Origin: Paracoccus aerodenitrificans
Lineage (GTDB): Bacteria; Pseudomonadota; Alphaproteobacteria; Rhodobacterales; Rhodobacteraceae
Assembly: GCF_027913215.1 (NCBI RefSeq)
Contig: NZ_CP115780.1
Location: 62,001-126,000 of the forward strand
Length of the DNA: 64,000 nucleotides
Direction: 5' to 3'
Shown: one piece after another, positions 45,616 through 55,820 of the stretch
Position numbering within the stretch: position 1 is the first letter of the stretch
Layout of the letters: every line of letters starts with the position of its first letter
Translations under genes and position numbers: made by a program
The notes under the pieces: model-generated
The model's input: only the letters and a program-made list of their open reading frames with translations
Told to the model about the DNA's origin: nothing
Databases searched by the model: none

Positions 45616-45884
45616 TACTGGTCGTCTCCCTTACCGTGCCCGCCGTGGCCTCCATGACCGCCGTGCATGAAGAAGTGCATTCCAACGCAAAGCAGCAATG
45701 GCAGCCAGATCAGCAATCCGCTGCTCAGGATGTGCACCCGGTGTTCGTAACCCAGGAGAAGGCCGCCAACTGCCAGCGCAACGATCAGATAGATGCCGGC
45801 GCGTGATCGCCAGAATGAGGGCGGGCGGGGGGCATGCTCCGATTGACTTTGATTAACATGTGATGGATCAGGTTGATGGGTCAC
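45615..45884 (-). CDS. DUF2933-like His-rich membrane protein
   Basis: 89 residues: two helices (AGIYLIVALAVGGLLLGYEH, SSGLLIWLPLLLCVGMHFFM) and a tail HGGHGGHGGHGKGDDQ. DUF2933 proteins are small, often linked to copper ATPases. The terminal His repeat may bind Cu or other metals. It lies just after the Cu ATPase and overlaps the methyltransferase start. Confidence 0.85.
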   Translation of the reverse strand: MTHQPDPSHVNQSQSEHAPRPPSFWRSRAGIYLIVALAVGGLLLGYEHRVHILSSGLLIWLPLLLCVGMHFFMHGGHGGHGGHGKGDDQ

Positions 45885-45899
45885 GTTGTGGCTTCCTTT

Positions 45900-48254
45900 C
45901 TAGATCTTTGCGCCGCGAAGGCGCAGCGAATTGAGCACCACCGAGATCGACGAGGCGCTCATGGCGAAGGCGGCAAACATCGGGCTGATGAGGATGCCGA
46001 AGAACGGAAACAGCACCCCCGCCGCGACAGGCACGCCAGAGGCGTTGTAGATCAGCGCGAAGAACAGGTTCTGCCGGATATTACGCATGGTGGCCCGTGC
46101 GAGCCGCCGTGCGCGCACGATACCGTCGAGGTTGCCCTTGACCAGTGTGATGCCCGCGCTTTCGATGGCCACATCGGCCCCGGTGCCCATGGCAATGCCG
46201 ACATCGGCCTGTGCCAAGGCCGGTGCGTCATTGACGCCATCGCCGGCCATCGCGACCTTGCGGCCCTGCTGCTGCAATTCCTTGATGATCCGTGCCTTGT
46301 CCTCCGGCAGCACATCGGCCCGGATCTCGTCTATGCCCAGACGCGCGCCGATGGCCTTGGCCGTGCGTTCGTTGTCTCCGGTTGCCATGATAACGCGGAA
46401 CCCCAATTCATGCAGATCCTTGATGGCGGCGGGTGTGGTTTCCTTCACCGGGTCAGCGACCCCGACAAGACCGGCGATCTTGCCATCCAGCACCACGAAC
46501 ATTACTGTCTCGCCCTCGTCGCGACGGGCATTTGCCTTGGCGGTCAGGTCGCCCGCCTCAAGGCCAAGGTCCCGGATCATCGCCAGATTGCCGAGCGCGA
46601 CCGCTTTGCCGTCGACGACCCCCTTGACGCCCTTGCCGGTGACCGCCTCGAAGTCGTCGGCATTAGCCATCTTCACATCGCGCTCTTCCGCGCCGCGCAC
46701 GATGGCCTCGGCAAGCGGGTGTTCCGATCCGCGCTCCAGCGATGCGGCGAGACGCAGGACCTCGGCCTCGTCGTGACCGGGTTGCGGCAGGACGGCGACA
46801 AGCTGCGGCTTGCCCATCGTCAACGTGCCGGTCTTGTCGACGATCAGGGTATCGACCTTCTCGAACCGCTCCAGCGCCTCGGCGTTCTTGATAAGTACCC
46901 CGGCCTGGGCCCCCCGCCCCGTCGCCGTCATGATCGACATCGGCGTGGCGAGGCCGAGCGCACAGGGACAGGCGATGATCAACACGGCGACAGCCGAGAT
47001 CAATGCGTAGGACAGCGCAGGCGCGGGCCCCCAGATCGCCCATGCGATGAAGGACAGGAGCGCGATACCGATCACGGCCGGAACGAAATATCCCGCCACT
47101 TTGTCGGCATACTTCTGGATCGGTGCGCGCGACCGTTGCGCGTTGGAGACCATCTCGACGATCTGCGCCAGCATCGTGTCGGATCCGACCCGCGTCGCCT
47201 CCATCACGAGGCTGCCGGTGCCGTTGATGGTGGCACCGGTCAACGGGTCGCCCTCGGTCTTCTCGACTGGCACGGGTTCTCCGGAGATCATGCTTTCGTC
47301 GACTGAGGACCGGCCTTCCAGAACCACGCCATCTACCGGCACCTTGTCTCCGGGACGCACGCGCAGCCGGTCGCCGACCTGCACATCCTCCAGCGGAATC
47401 TCCTCTTCGGATCCGTCGTCCCGGATGACCCGCGCGGTCTTTGCCGCCATGTCGAGAAGCGCGCGGATCGCCTTGCCAGTGCCTTCACGGGCGCGCAATT
47501 CCATCACCTGGCCAAGCAGCACAAGCGTCACGATCACCGCCGCCGCCTCGAAATAGACGCCGACATGACCTTCGGCGTCGCGAAATCCGTCCGGGAATAT
47601 GCCGGGTGCCAGAACGGCGACGACGCTGAAGAGCCAGGCCGCGATTACCCCCATACCGATCAGGGAGAACATGTTGAGATTCATCGTCCGGAACGAATTC
47701 CAGCCCCGAACCAGAAACGGCCAGCCGCACCAAAGAACAACCGGGGTTCCGAGAACCAACTCGATCCAGAGGGTTGCGCGCTCGCCGAAAATCTCTCGCA
47801 CTTCCGGGAAGCCGAGATAGGGACCCATGGTGAGGATCAGAAGCGGAATGGTCAGTACCGTGCCAACCCAGAAACGCCGGGTGAAATCCACCAGTTCGGG
47901 GTTCGGGCCGCCGTCCATCGGGACCCCGGACTCAAGCTCCAGCCCCATTCCGCAGATCGGGCAGGAGCCGTGCTCGACCTGGCGAACCTGCGGGTGCATC
48001 GGACAGGTGTAGACGGCGCCGTCATAGCCCTCCGGGACGGTATCGTATCTGCCGTCCGCCGGGGCGGCACCAGCGTTATGGTCATGACCGTGGTGATCAT
48101 GCCCGGCATGGCTGTCGAGCTCCGCCTCGGGCACAAGATGCATCCCGCATTTCGGGCAATCGCCCGGACCGTTCTGCCGTACCTCAGGGTGCATCGGGCA
48201 GGCGTAAATGTTGGATTCGGTTTCATGTGAAGCATGGCTTACTTGGTCGTTCAT
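45900..48254 (-). CDS. Cu(I)/heavy-metal P1B-type ATPase with two N-terminal HMBD zinc-ribbon-like motifs
   Basis: 784 residues. Two CxMHPxV...CPxCGM motifs ([21 protein letters not shown] and [21 protein letters not shown]) with a His-rich linker ([12 protein letters not shown]) replace the HMA domains of CopA. The ion-path motif is CPC in [16 protein letters not shown]. Actuator ISGEPVP, phosphorylation [11 protein letters not shown] and hinge [20 protein letters not shown] are intact. A Cu(I)/Ag exporter is likely. Its start overlaps the PRPP synthetase stop by ATGA. Confidence 0.94.
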   Translation of the reverse strand: MNDQVSHASHETESNIYACPMHPEVRQNGPGDCPKCGMHLVPEAELDSHAGHDHHGHDHNAGAAPADGRYDTVPEGYDGAVYTCPMHPQVRQVEHGSCPICGMGLELESGVPMDGGPNPELVDFTRRFWVGTVLTIPLLILTMGPYLGFPEVREIFGERATLWIELVLGTPVVLWCGWPFLVRGWNSFRTMNLNMFSLIGMGVIAAWLFSVVAVLAPGIFPDGFRDAEGHVGVYFEAAAVIVTLVLLGQVMELRAREGTGKAIRALLDMAAKTARVIRDDGSEEEIPLEDVQVGDRLRVRPGDKVPVDGVVLEGRSSVDESMISGEPVPVEKTEGDPLTGATINGTGSLVMEATRVGSDTMLAQIVEMVSNAQRSRAPIQKYADKVAGYFVPAVIGIALLSFIAWAIWGPAPALSYALISAVAVLIIACPCALGLATPMSIMTATGRGAQAGVLIKNAEALERFEKVDTLIVDKTGTLTMGKPQLVAVLPQPGHDEAEVLRLAASLERGSEHPLAEAIVRGAEERDVKMANADDFEAVTGKGVKGVVDGKAVALGNLAMIRDLGLEAGDLTAKANARRDEGETVMFVVLDGKIAGLVGVADPVKETTPAAIKDLHELGFRVIMATGDNERTAKAIGARLGIDEIRADVLPEDKARIIKELQQQGRKVAMAGDGVNDAPALAQADVGIAMGTGADVAIESAGITLVKGNLDGIVRARRLARATMRNIRQNLFFALIYNASGVPVAAGVLFPFFGILISPMFAAFAMSASSISVVLNSLRLRGAKI

Positions 48255-49198
48255 TCGGTTGTCCTCTCGGCGGGATTCGGGTCCAGCCTAATTGTTCCGG
48301 CAACTGGAAGGTCAAGGGCTGTCACCACAGAAAGGATCGCTTCGGCCAATAAACCGGCAATTCCGATCGCATTCGTTGGATGGGGTATGGTGTCGGTGGT
48401 GATGATCCTTGCCGCACCAGCCGACAGAATGGCGTCCTGAGCGCCGTGCGCAAAGACCGCATGGATAGCCAGGCAGACAGGCGCGGCGGTTCCGGCCGCA
48501 AGCAACCTTTCGACGGCACGAGCCATCGTGGACCCCGAAGACGCGATGTCGTCGAGGATCATCGGTGTGCCTTCGCGCAGCGCCGCGCTTTCGGGCACAC
48601 TGACATCGACACTGCGGTCACCGGATCTCACCTTGCGCAAGACCTCATAGGGCCGTCCGGCCAGCCGGGCCACCTCAGCCACCCATTGTTGGCTTTCGCT
48701 GTCAGGGCCCAGAAGAACGGCGTCTGGCAGGTTCGTGCTGATCCAGGTCGCAAGCAGCGGGGCGGATACGGCGCGAATGGCAGGCATCGGGAAGACATTT
48801 TGCAGCCGCGCGATGCGGTGCAGATGCGGATCCACGGTCACCAGCCAGTCGAAACTTTCCCCCAGGAATTGCGCGAACAGCGGTGCGCTTACCGCCTGCC
48901 CGCGCTCGAAGCGATGGTCCTGCCGCATGTAGCCAAGATAAGGCGCGATCAATCCGACGCGACGCGCGCCCATCTCGCGCGCCGTCGCCGCGGCGAAGCG
49001 CAAGGGCAGGGCAAGGCGATCGGGATCGCGCAAAGTCGCCAGAAATGCCACATCGGCCCCGTCCAGATCGCCGGGCAGCGAAATCAGGCTTTCGCCATCT
49101 GGGAAGTGGTGCCAGTCGAGAGCGAGCAGGTCCGCCCCAAGCGCGGGTGCCAGGTCTTCGGCAAGCGGCCTCATCTCGGGAAACGCGACAAGGATCAT
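48251..49198 (-). CDS. Ribose-phosphate pyrophosphokinase (PRPP synthetase)-like
   Basis: 315 residues with the PRPP synthetase layout: FPDGES near the start, [44 protein letters not shown] and the PRPP-binding loop [22 protein letters not shown]. It makes or uses PRPP from ribose 5-phosphate. It overlaps both neighbours by four bases: the phosphorylase upstream and the Cu ATPase downstream. As a non-housekeeping copy next to a phosphorylase it probably works in nucleoside-ribose recycling. Confidence 0.9.
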   Translation of the reverse strand: MILVAFPEMRPLAEDLAPALGADLLALDWHHFPDGESLISLPGDLDGADVAFLATLRDPDRLALPLRFAAATAREMGARRVGLIAPYLGYMRQDHRFERGQAVSAPLFAQFLGESFDWLVTVDPHLHRIARLQNVFPMPAIRAVSAPLLATWISTNLPDAVLLGPDSESQQWVAEVARLAGRPYEVLRKVRSGDRSVDVSVPESAALREGTPMILDDIASSGSTMARAVERLLAAGTAAPVCLAIHAVFAHGAQDAILSAGAARIITTDTIPHPTNAIGIAGLLAEAILSVVTALDLPVAGTIRLDPNPAERTTE

Positions 49199-50703
49199 GA
49201 CACTGCCTCGGACAGCGTCAGCACCCCGGTCTGGGACTCCGCGTAAGCCAGGGCATAGGCCAGTTCGCCTGGTGTCTCGGCATGAAGCTCATAAAGCGGC
49301 TGGCCCTTGTCCACCCAATCCCCGATCCGCACCAGAAGGCGGATGCCGGCGCTCTTCTGACGCGGGGCCCCGGCCAGCTTGGCGATGCGTGCGATGCGTC
49401 GGTTGTCGATGGCGGTCAACTGGCCCGCATGAGGGGCGCGTATTTCGATCTGCTGCGCTGCGGTTCCGGGTTTGCGGAAACCGCCCTGTGCCGCGCAAAT
49501 TGCCATGAACTTTGCCTCCGCTGCACCACTATCGAGAAGCGCCTGCGCGCGGTCCCGCCCCCGCCCAGCAACGGCGTGCGGTGCGAGGTCCAGAAGATGT
49601 CCGGCCAGATCCAGCGCCCGCGCACGCAGGTCGCCAGGTGCATCCGGCGCGCGCCGCAAAACCGCGAGCACGTCGTGCGCCTCCAGCGCCGGGCCCATGC
49701 CACGTCCCACCGGGGCCACGCCATCGCTGATATGTAGCGCCAGGTTCAGACCCAACGCCTTGCCCACCGAAGACAGCCGTATCCCGAGTGCCTCCGCCGC
49801 TCCGGCAGACCGCACTTTGGCCGTTGGTCCGACCGGCATGTCGATCAGAACATGGGTGGCACCGGCGGCCGCCTTTTTCGACAGTACGCTCGCTACGAGT
49901 TGACCGGTGGAGTCGAAATCGAGGGGGCGTTCGACACGGATAAAATGATCGTCGGCAGGACTGAGGGCGAGCCCGCCACCCCAGACGAGGCAACCGCCCT
50001 CGGCTTCGACCACCCGGCGCAGCGCGGCGGCGTCAAGCGCGACGGGCGCCATCACCTCCATGGTGTCGGCGGTTCCGGCAGGCGATGTGATCGCACGGCT
50101 CGACGTCTTGGGGATCAGATGCCCCGCCGCCGCGACGATCGCGACGACGATGGGTGTCGTCCGGTTGCCCGGCAATCCGCCGACGCAATGCTTATCGAGG
50201 ACAGTGTGCTGCCCCCAGTCGAGCGTCTGCCCTGCTTCCTTCATGGCGCGGGTCAGCGCCACGGTTTCGGCCTCGTTCAGCCTGTCGCCGGCGCAGGCGG
50301 TCACGAAGGCGGCAAGGTCGAGATCCGATAACCGGCTGTCGAGCGTGTCGCGCACGATCGTCGCGAACCCGGCCCGGTCCAGCCTCTCGCCATAGGCTTT
50401 CGCCCGGATCATAGACGCCGAAGCGGGCGGTTCAGGGTGCGAGAAAGCGGCTTCGTCTCCAATCTCAGCGCCAAGCGCGGCCCAGGCGGAAACGGACAAT
50501 GCCGCCTGGTCCACGGCAAGCCATGCTCCGCGGCGGACGACATTCAGGGTCGCGATGATCCAGCGGTCCTTCAGGTCGATTCGTATGCGTGTCTGGGCAG
50601 CAAACCCCTCGGAACGGCAGACGTGACAGTCTTCATGCATGTAGACGACCGGCTGCCGGTAGGTGTCGATGCGGGAAGAGACCAGGGCAAGCGTTTCGGT
50701 CAT
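49195..50703 (-). CDS. AMP/thymidine phosphorylase-family enzyme
   Basis: 502 residues. The catalytic region TVLDKHCVGGLPGNRTTPIVVAIVAAAGHLIPKTSSRAITSPAGTADTMEVM resembles archaeal AMP phosphorylases more than E. coli DeoA (KTSSRAITS). A C-terminal lipoyl-like beta domain follows (GIRLLVRIGDWVDKGQPLYELHAETPGELAYAL). It phosphorolyses nucleosides or nucleotides to release a base and a phosphorylated sugar. With the adjacent PRPP synthetase it could recycle ribose. Substrate (AMP or thymidine) is not settled. Confidence 0.88.
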   Translation of the reverse strand: MTETLALVSSRIDTYRQPVVYMHEDCHVCRSEGFAAQTRIRIDLKDRWIIATLNVVRRGAWLAVDQAALSVSAWAALGAEIGDEAAFSHPEPPASASMIRAKAYGERLDRAGFATIVRDTLDSRLSDLDLAAFVTACAGDRLNEAETVALTRAMKEAGQTLDWGQHTVLDKHCVGGLPGNRTTPIVVAIVAAAGHLIPKTSSRAITSPAGTADTMEVMAPVALDAAALRRVVEAEGGCLVWGGGLALSPADDHFIRVERPLDFDSTGQLVASVLSKKAAAGATHVLIDMPVGPTAKVRSAGAAEALGIRLSSVGKALGLNLALHISDGVAPVGRGMGPALEAHDVLAVLRRAPDAPGDLRARALDLAGHLLDLAPHAVAGRGRDRAQALLDSGAAEAKFMAICAAQGGFRKPGTAAQQIEIRAPHAGQLTAIDNRRIARIAKLAGAPRQKSAGIRLLVRIGDWVDKGQPLYELHAETPGELAYALAYAESQTGVLTLSEAVS

Positions 50704-52082
50704 CGCGGCCTGTCCAGGTAGACGGATTCGAGATGTTCGGGCACGCGCACGGATCGCCCTAGCTCGTGTTCGACGCGGAATCGCAGGGTGTCGGCGGTGA
50801 CAGGTTCCCCATGGGTGAGATAGGTCATCTCGGGGGCGGGACCGGCGGACATCCAGCGCAGGATCTCATCGGCATCGGCATGTCCGGAAAAGGACTGGAG
50901 CTGAACCACTTCGGCCTCGATCGGGAACTCCCGTCCGAACATACGCAATGTCCGCGCGCCCCCGGCCAGCGCCGCGCCACGCGTGCCGCCGGCCTGGAAA
51001 CCGGAGAGCAAGATCGCGTTCCGCCGATCGCCGCCGAAGCTGGCCAGATGGTGCAGGATACGCCCGCCGGTCAGCATTCCGCTGGCGGAGACGATGATCA
51101 TCGGGCCCTGGCGCGTGTTCAGCTCCTTGGATTGCTCGACCGTGTTTACCCTCTTGGCGATCTCGAACATCGCAATGCAGTCTTCGCGGCTGACGTGGTG
51201 CTCGGCGTGATGACGGTGATAGATCTCGGTCGCATTCACCGCCATCGGGCTGTTGAGGAACACCGGGACATAGGGAATATCGCCGCGCTCCATCAATCGC
51301 GCAATGTGCAGCATCAGCCCCTGCGCCCGTCCGACGGCAAAGGACGGGATCAGCACCGTGCCGCCGCGGGCAAAGGTGCGTTTGAGGATCGGGGCCAGTT
51401 CGGCTTCTGGGTCCACGTCGGGATGGGACCGGTTGCCATAGGTGGACTCGCAGACCAGAACATCTGCTCCGCCGAATGGCTGGGGCGGTCGCATCAGCGG
51501 ATCGGGATCATGGCCCAGATCGCCGCTGAAATGGACAACCCTGCCGCCGACCTCAAGCCGGATCTGCGCCGCCCCGAGCAGATGCCCCGCCGGAATGAAA
51601 CGGGCCGCGATGCCGTCGCCTAAATCTATTCGCCGGTCGAACGGTTGAAGATCAAAGCGGTCCAGCGCGGCCTTTGCATCCTTGAGCGTATAGAGCGGTT
51701 TTGGCTTCTTGTGTTTGGAATATCCCCTCCGCGCGGCAAAGCGCGCCTCTTCTTCCTGGATATGGCCGCTGTCGGGCAGAATAAGCCCGCACAGATCTGC
51801 CGTTGCTTCTGTGCAAAGAACCCGCCCGCGAAACCCCGCCCGGATCAGTGTCGGCAGATATCCCGAATGGTCCAGATGAGCATGGGTGAGCAGCACAGTG
51901 TCGATGGTGTTGACACGCACAGGGAAAGGTTTGCGATTGCGCGCCCGCAACTGCTTGAAGCCCTGGAACAGCCCGCAATCGACCAGAATGCGCCGCCCCA
52001 GGGCCTCGACCAGATAGCGCGATCCCGTCACCGTCCCGGCGGCGCCAAGAAAGCGCAGTTTCGGACGTGCGGTCGGGATCAT
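50700..52082 (-). CDS. Metallo-beta-lactamase/beta-CASP RNA-processing hydrolase
   Basis: 460 residues. The MBL core has LTHAHLDHSGYLP (HxHxDH), SGDLGHDPDPL and ESTYGNRSHP; the beta-CASP insert has PSFAVGRAQGLMLHIARL, a NSPMA segment and motif B-like VSASGMLTGGRILHHLASF, ending QSFSGHADADEIL. Such proteins (YsnF/CPSF73-like exo/endonucleases) process RNA. It starts in ATGA overlap with the DUF5676 gene and precedes the phosphorylase, so nucleotides freed from RNA may feed the pathway. That link is inference. Confidence 0.9.
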   Translation of the reverse strand: MIPTARPKLRFLGAAGTVTGSRYLVEALGRRILVDCGLFQGFKQLRARNRKPFPVRVNTIDTVLLTHAHLDHSGYLPTLIRAGFRGRVLCTEATADLCGLILPDSGHIQEEEARFAARRGYSKHKKPKPLYTLKDAKAALDRFDLQPFDRRIDLGDGIAARFIPAGHLLGAAQIRLEVGGRVVHFSGDLGHDPDPLMRPPQPFGGADVLVCESTYGNRSHPDVDPEAELAPILKRTFARGGTVLIPSFAVGRAQGLMLHIARLMERGDIPYVPVFLNSPMAVNATEIYHRHHAEHHVSREDCIAMFEIAKRVNTVEQSKELNTRQGPMIIVSASGMLTGGRILHHLASFGGDRRNAILLSGFQAGGTRGAALAGGARTLRMFGREFPIEAEVVQLQSFSGHADADEILRWMSAGPAPEMTYLTHGEPVTADTLRFRVEHELGRSVRVPEHLESVYLDRPR

Positions 52083-52444
52083 GTCGCTGTTCCCCTTGCC
52101 GCGATGGCGTTGTAAAGGCCGCCGAAGATCAGCGCGGCGTACCAACCGTAGAGAAAGCTCTCGACCAGCCCGATGATGAAGCCCACCGGGGTCAGCCAGA
52201 CGAAACCGGGCAGCAGACCGGACCAGGTTTCATACATTGCATAGGCGGGAAAGATCAGATCGAATGCGATGCACACAAGGTAGGTCAGCGCCAGGAACAG
52301 GCTCAGCGCCCAACCAAGCGGCACAACCGGCAGACGCACGCGCCCTGCCCCGGCAGGCCCGCCCATGACGCAGGCCCCGCACGTCATGCGCAGGGCCAGG
52401 AAAAGGATCACCGCGACTGCGGTGAAATAGAAAATGGGCATCAT
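52079..52444 (-). CDS. DUF5676-type membrane protein
   Basis: 121 residues, three to four helices. The region GWALSLFLALTYLVCIAFDLIFPAYAMYETWSGLLPGFVWLTPVGFIIGLVESFLYGWYAALIFGGLYN is typical of the DUF5676 family, found in copper and silver resistance clusters. An N-terminal CGAC lies in the first helix (LALRMTCGACVMGG). The function is unknown. It is coupled to the metallo-hydrolase gene by ATGA. Confidence 0.82.
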   Translation of the reverse strand: MMPIFYFTAVAVILFLALRMTCGACVMGGPAGAGRVRLPVVPLGWALSLFLALTYLVCIAFDLIFPAYAMYETWSGLLPGFVWLTPVGFIIGLVESFLYGWYAALIFGGLYNAIAARGTAT

Positions 52445-52564
52445 GGCTTTCTCCCTTCTTGTCGTGGATTCGGACGGAGCGCGAACACATCCGCTGGACG
52501 GCGCCGGTTCAGGATGGGCGCACCAAGCGCCAGACGCCCATCCTGCGGTGGCTTTGCCTCGGCC

Positions 52565-52726
52565 CTAGCCGCAGCAGCAGCCGGATTTGGCCGGTTTTGC
52601 CTTTGCGGGTTCCGCGACCTGCGGTTCGACATTTGCTTTCGGCTGCGCATCGGTCTTGCCACCGCAACATCCGCCCTGTTTTTGCTGTGCTGTGTCTTGC
52701 GTCTGAGAAGTTGATCGGTCGTCCAT
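52565..52726 (-). CDS. 53-residue Cys-rich protein
   Basis: The gene encodes a short soluble protein with CysCys in GGCCGGK (Cys20-Cys21) and Cys50-Cys52 in SGCCCG at the C-terminus, with an Ala/Pro/Lys linker between. A strong Shine-Dalgarno AAAGGAGGT is placed about 5 bases before the ATG, which supports translation. Clustered cysteines in a copper gene block suggest a metallothionein-like or copper-buffering role. I do not recognise a named family. Confidence 0.75.
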   Translation of the reverse strand: MDDRSTSQTQDTAQQKQGGCCGGKTDAQPKANVEPQVAEPAKAKPAKSGCCCG

Positions 52727-52868
52727 CTGGACCTCCTTTTGTTTGGTTTCGTTCTATAGACGCGCCCCGACCGGAAGCATTACAGAAATTGGCAACCTGT
52801 CGGTCTTCGTTAGTACAGGAGCAAGTGTATCGCTCTGCCGTAGGAAGGCGTCGATATTGCAGACAGAG

Positions 52869-53003
52869 TTACTGCATCCCGGCAGGCTGTCGGCTGGGCG
52901 ACTTGCCATGTTTGTGTCCGCCATGTCCGTGCCCGAAAAGGTGCATTGCGGCCATTCCGCCGAAGACGAGAACCAAAACCCAGTTTTCAAAAAGCCATTC
53001 CAT
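52869..53003 (-). CDS. 44-residue His-rich membrane mini-protein
   Basis: One hydrophobic helix (WVLVLVFGGMAAMHLFG) is followed by a His-rich tail (HGHGGHKHGK). It resembles the end of DUF2933 proteins. The start lies in the last codons of the DUF3141 gene, giving a 17-base overlap. AAGGAA is some 10-11 bases upstream, which is weak. A metal-binding role is likely but not proven. Confidence 0.6.
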   Translation of the reverse strand: MEWLFENWVLVLVFGGMAAMHLFGHGHGGHKHGKSPSRQPAGMQ

Positions 53004-54780
53004 AATTGTTCATTCCTTTTTTTGATGAGGCCGACGGTTTTTCCGCCTGTGTGGTTGCTGCGGCGAACGGGAAATTGCCGAACATCGCGCCAAAGACATG
53101 GGTGATCCAGGCATCGCGTCCCTTGCGCCATGCGCCTATACCCTCGCCGGTGCGCGCCGACAGCGCACGCTCGGCCACGATCGCGGGGTGGTCGTCCGGC
53201 AATGGTGAGCGCGTCTCGCGCAGCGTTTCGGCGGTGGACTTGATCAGGGCCATCCACGGGTTCACCTGTTCGGAGAACATCGTTCTGGTCCAGCGCATGG
53301 GGTGCAGCGCACGGAGCGCCTCAGCGCTGGCCGGGGTCGTCGCGGCGCGGATCCAAGGACTGACGAAAGTCGAATAGACCGCCTCGTTGATCCGCGATAT
53401 CTGCGCCACTTGTTTCAAGGCCGCATCGTCCGATGCAATGCCCAGATCATCGACCTCGCGCGGTTCGAATCGCACCTCAAAATCGCCGGTCTCGCAGTCC
53501 GGGTCACCCGACGGGTTGTCGATCACCATCTCGTAGAGACCCGGGGAAAGGGCCTCGACATCGTCCAGGCTTTCCAGAATCGCACGATGCTGGAGCCGCG
53601 CGACGGAGCCGGAGACGAAGATGCCCAGATGCCCGACACGCGGATGCGTCATATAGACGATGCGCTGCCCGGCTGCCTTGAGCGCATCGGTATCGGGATA
53701 AAGCTTGCCAATCCACCCCATTGCCTGTTCGGGCGGCGTGATGTTGTCACCGTCCGAGGCGAAGATGATCAGCGGATTGCTGATGCGCTTAAGATCGACG
53801 GTGCAATGCGCATCCAGCTGCATCTCGCCCTGTTCCAGCCGGTTGCCGATGAACAGGTTCTGCGTGATGCCGAGGATTTCCTCGCGGCTGAGCGTGTAGT
53901 AGCCATTCCACCAGCGTTCGAACTCAAGGAACCGCTCGCGTTCGGTGTCGGCATGGGCAAAGAGGTTCGCGTATTTGTCCCAGATCGCCTTTTCGGGTTG
54001 CAAGGTCTCAAAATTCTGTGCCAGCCAGGCACCGTCGAACCGCCCGTCCCCCAGATCGGAGATCATATGGGCGGCCCATGCCCCGCCCGACAGTGCGCCC
54101 ATCATCCGCATCGGGCTGCTTGCCGCCTCGCCCGACCAGTAGCTGAGCGGCGAGCCGTTCAGTACAATCGGACCGGTCAGACCGTCGCAATCCGCCGCCA
54201 GCAGCGTGGCCGCCCAACCGGCCTGGCAATTGCCGTAGAGCACGGGGCCTGTGTCCGGGTGACGGCGAGCGACCTCGGAGACGAAGTCGCGCAAGGCATA
54301 ATGCACATCCGACAGCGTCTGACCTGGCATGGGCTCGGGGTAGAAGATCACGAAATAGACCGGATGGCCCTCGTGCATCGCCATGCCGACCTCGCTGTCG
54401 CGCTTGAAGCCGCCGATACCGGGCCCGTGCCCGGCGCGCGGATCAATGACGATCACGGGCGGCTTGGCCTCGTCCACGCAATCGTCCCAGCAATCGTCGC
54501 CGACCCGCGTGATCCTGAGCAGCGCGTAGTTGGCTGACCGCTCAAAGGTGCGTGCGTCCAGCAGCAGTTCGTAATCGAAATCCAGAAGCGGCGGCATGCC
54601 CTGCCGCTCATGCGCGATCATATTGTCGGCGCGTTCACGCAGCGTGTCGAGAAGCAGCACCCAGCGTTCAAAGGCGTCTTGGACGTAAGGCACGTTACTA
54701 GCGGTCGTAGCGTTACCGGAAACGGGTGCAAGAAATTGTTCCGGGGTCACTGTCGCAAGGCGCAGGCTCTTATTCATCAT
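52987..54780 (-). CDS. DUF3141 domain protein (PHA-synthase-like alpha/beta hydrolase)
   Basis: 597 residues. An alpha/beta hydrolase core is seen: VIVIDPRAGHGPGIGGFKRDSEVGMAMHEGHPVYFVIFYPEP and the nucleophile elbow LYGNCQAGWAATLLAADC (G-x-C-x-x-G, Cys as in PHA synthases), and NPLIIFASDGDNITPPEQAMGWI. The DUF3141 family is related to class III PHA synthases, but its reaction is unknown. It overlaps the upstream hypothetical gene by 11 bases. Confidence 0.88.
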   Translation of the reverse strand: MMNKSLRLATVTPEQFLAPVSGNATTASNVPYVQDAFERWVLLLDTLRERADNMIAHERQGMPPLLDFDYELLLDARTFERSANYALLRITRVGDDCWDDCVDEAKPPVIVIDPRAGHGPGIGGFKRDSEVGMAMHEGHPVYFVIFYPEPMPGQTLSDVHYALRDFVSEVARRHPDTGPVLYGNCQAGWAATLLAADCDGLTGPIVLNGSPLSYWSGEAASSPMRMMGALSGGAWAAHMISDLGDGRFDGAWLAQNFETLQPEKAIWDKYANLFAHADTERERFLEFERWWNGYYTLSREEILGITQNLFIGNRLEQGEMQLDAHCTVDLKRISNPLIIFASDGDNITPPEQAMGWIGKLYPDTDALKAAGQRIVYMTHPRVGHLGIFVSGSVARLQHRAILESLDDVEALSPGLYEMVIDNPSGDPDCETGDFEVRFEPREVDDLGIASDDAALKQVAQISRINEAVYSTFVSPWIRAATTPASAEALRALHPMRWTRTMFSEQVNPWMALIKSTAETLRETRSPLPDDHPAIVAERALSARTGEGIGAWRKGRDAWITHVFGAMFGNFPFAAATTQAEKPSASSKKGMNNYGMAF

Positions 54781-55102
54781 CAGCTTCCTCTTGATTGGTA
54801 GTGTCTATGGAGGGTCGTCCAGCGAGCATCACACGCACGAAATCCTTCGCCACATCCTCGCGCAGACCGGAAAGGAGATAGGTCGCATCGCGAGACGCAA
54901 TACCCAGCGCGCGTGCCGCAAGCGTCGGGGGTTGTTTCATCACTTCCACACGGTTGAACAACGCGCGTGCCATCGGGGCATCTGCGTACGCGGAAGTCTC
55001 GGCACATGCGCAGGTCATCCGGGATAAAAAGACGCGAAGATCGTCATCGGATGATGGTTGACGGGGTACTCCCGAGTTCCAATCCGACGTGATACGTGGC
55101 AT
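54770..55102 (-). CDS. Hypothetical protein upstream of DUF3141 gene
   Basis: 110 residues from an ATG with AGGAG about 9 bases upstream. Cysteines occur in RMTCACAET. The C-terminal part (ARALFNRVEVMKQPPTLAARALGIASRDATYLLSGLREDVAKDFVRVMLAGRPS) is helical and soluble. I do not recognise the family. It lies in the same operon as the DUF3141 gene. Confidence 0.7.
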   Translation of the reverse strand: MPRITSDWNSGVPRQPSSDDDLRVFLSRMTCACAETSAYADAPMARALFNRVEVMKQPPTLAARALGIASRDATYLLSGLREDVAKDFVRVMLAGRPSIDTTNQEEADDE

Positions 55103-55193
55103 GTTCAATTTCTCCTGCGGTTGTGCCTTCGGGCACACTCACAGAAGAAGACGCTGGATCATGGAAATCGTTACAGACCCGACTTCGCTGCGA

Positions 55194-55820
55194 TCAGGAT
55201 AGTTGTCCCTCTTCTTCGCAATCAGTCTCGTGTTTGTCGTTCTCGCAGCCCTCGGGCGGACAGTAACAATCGTCCCGGTCCTCTTGGCAGCACTTGCCGC
55301 AATGCGTTGTAAGCGCCTCGCGCAAAGCAGTGCGTGCCCGGTGTAGCCGGACACCAAGTGCGTTGCGGTTAAGCCGCAGATCGGCAGCAACCCGTTCGCG
55401 ATCTTCTTCGCCGAAATCGATGCGCCGGATCAGTTCGGCATCCGCCGGGCGCAGTTCGGAAATCAACCCGCCATGGCAGGTGCACAGCCGCGCCATCTGT
55501 GAGGGCGCATCGGCAATCCATTCCTCTGGTTCGCGCGCCGCCGCCGCCGCCAGCCGGCTACGCCGGGTCCCTTTGCGGTAGTGATCGTTCAAAGTGGACC
55601 GCAGGATTGTGTAGAGCCACGCATCCATTCGTTCGACCTCTCGGAGCTGATCCTTGCGTGACAGCACGCGGATGCAGAAGTCTTGCAGGACATCCTCTGC
55701 ATCTGCGCGGTTGCCAAGCCGTTTGACCAGAAATCCCATAAACGCTCCGCGCCCGTCCAACAGGGCGCGTTCCGGCGAAGCGTCGGGCACATCGGGCTTG
55801 CCACTGTCTTGCGATGCCAT
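55194..55820 (-). CDS. ECF sigma factor with Cys-rich C-terminal tail
   Basis: 208 residues. Sigma-2 (GFLVKRLGNRADAEDVLQDFCIRVLSRKDQLREVERMDAWLYTILRSTLNDHYRK) and sigma-4 (LRPADAELIRRIDFGEEDRERVAADLRLNRNALGVRLHRARTALREAL) are intact. A CxC pair lies in the linker (Cys113-Cys115, RLCTCHGG) and a cysteine tail after sigma-4 (Cys174, 177, 178, 185, 187, 192, 201). This is like CorE-type metal-sensing sigma factors, which need no anti-sigma factor. Confidence 0.88.
   Translation of the reverse strand: MASQDSGKPDVPDASPERALLDGRGAFMGFLVKRLGNRADAEDVLQDFCIRVLSRKDQLREVERMDAWLYTILRSTLNDHYRKGTRRSRLAAAAAREPEEWIADAPSQMARLCTCHGGLISELRPADAELIRRIDFGEEDRERVAADLRLNRNALGVRLHRARTALREALTTHCGKCCQEDRDDCYCPPEGCENDKHETDCEEEGQLS

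Noticed and set aside
45873..47306. 477-codon plus-strand frame opposite the Cu ATPase
   Set aside because: Composition is that of a shadow frame (His/Arg/Gly-rich), and the ATPase on the other strand has all motifs.
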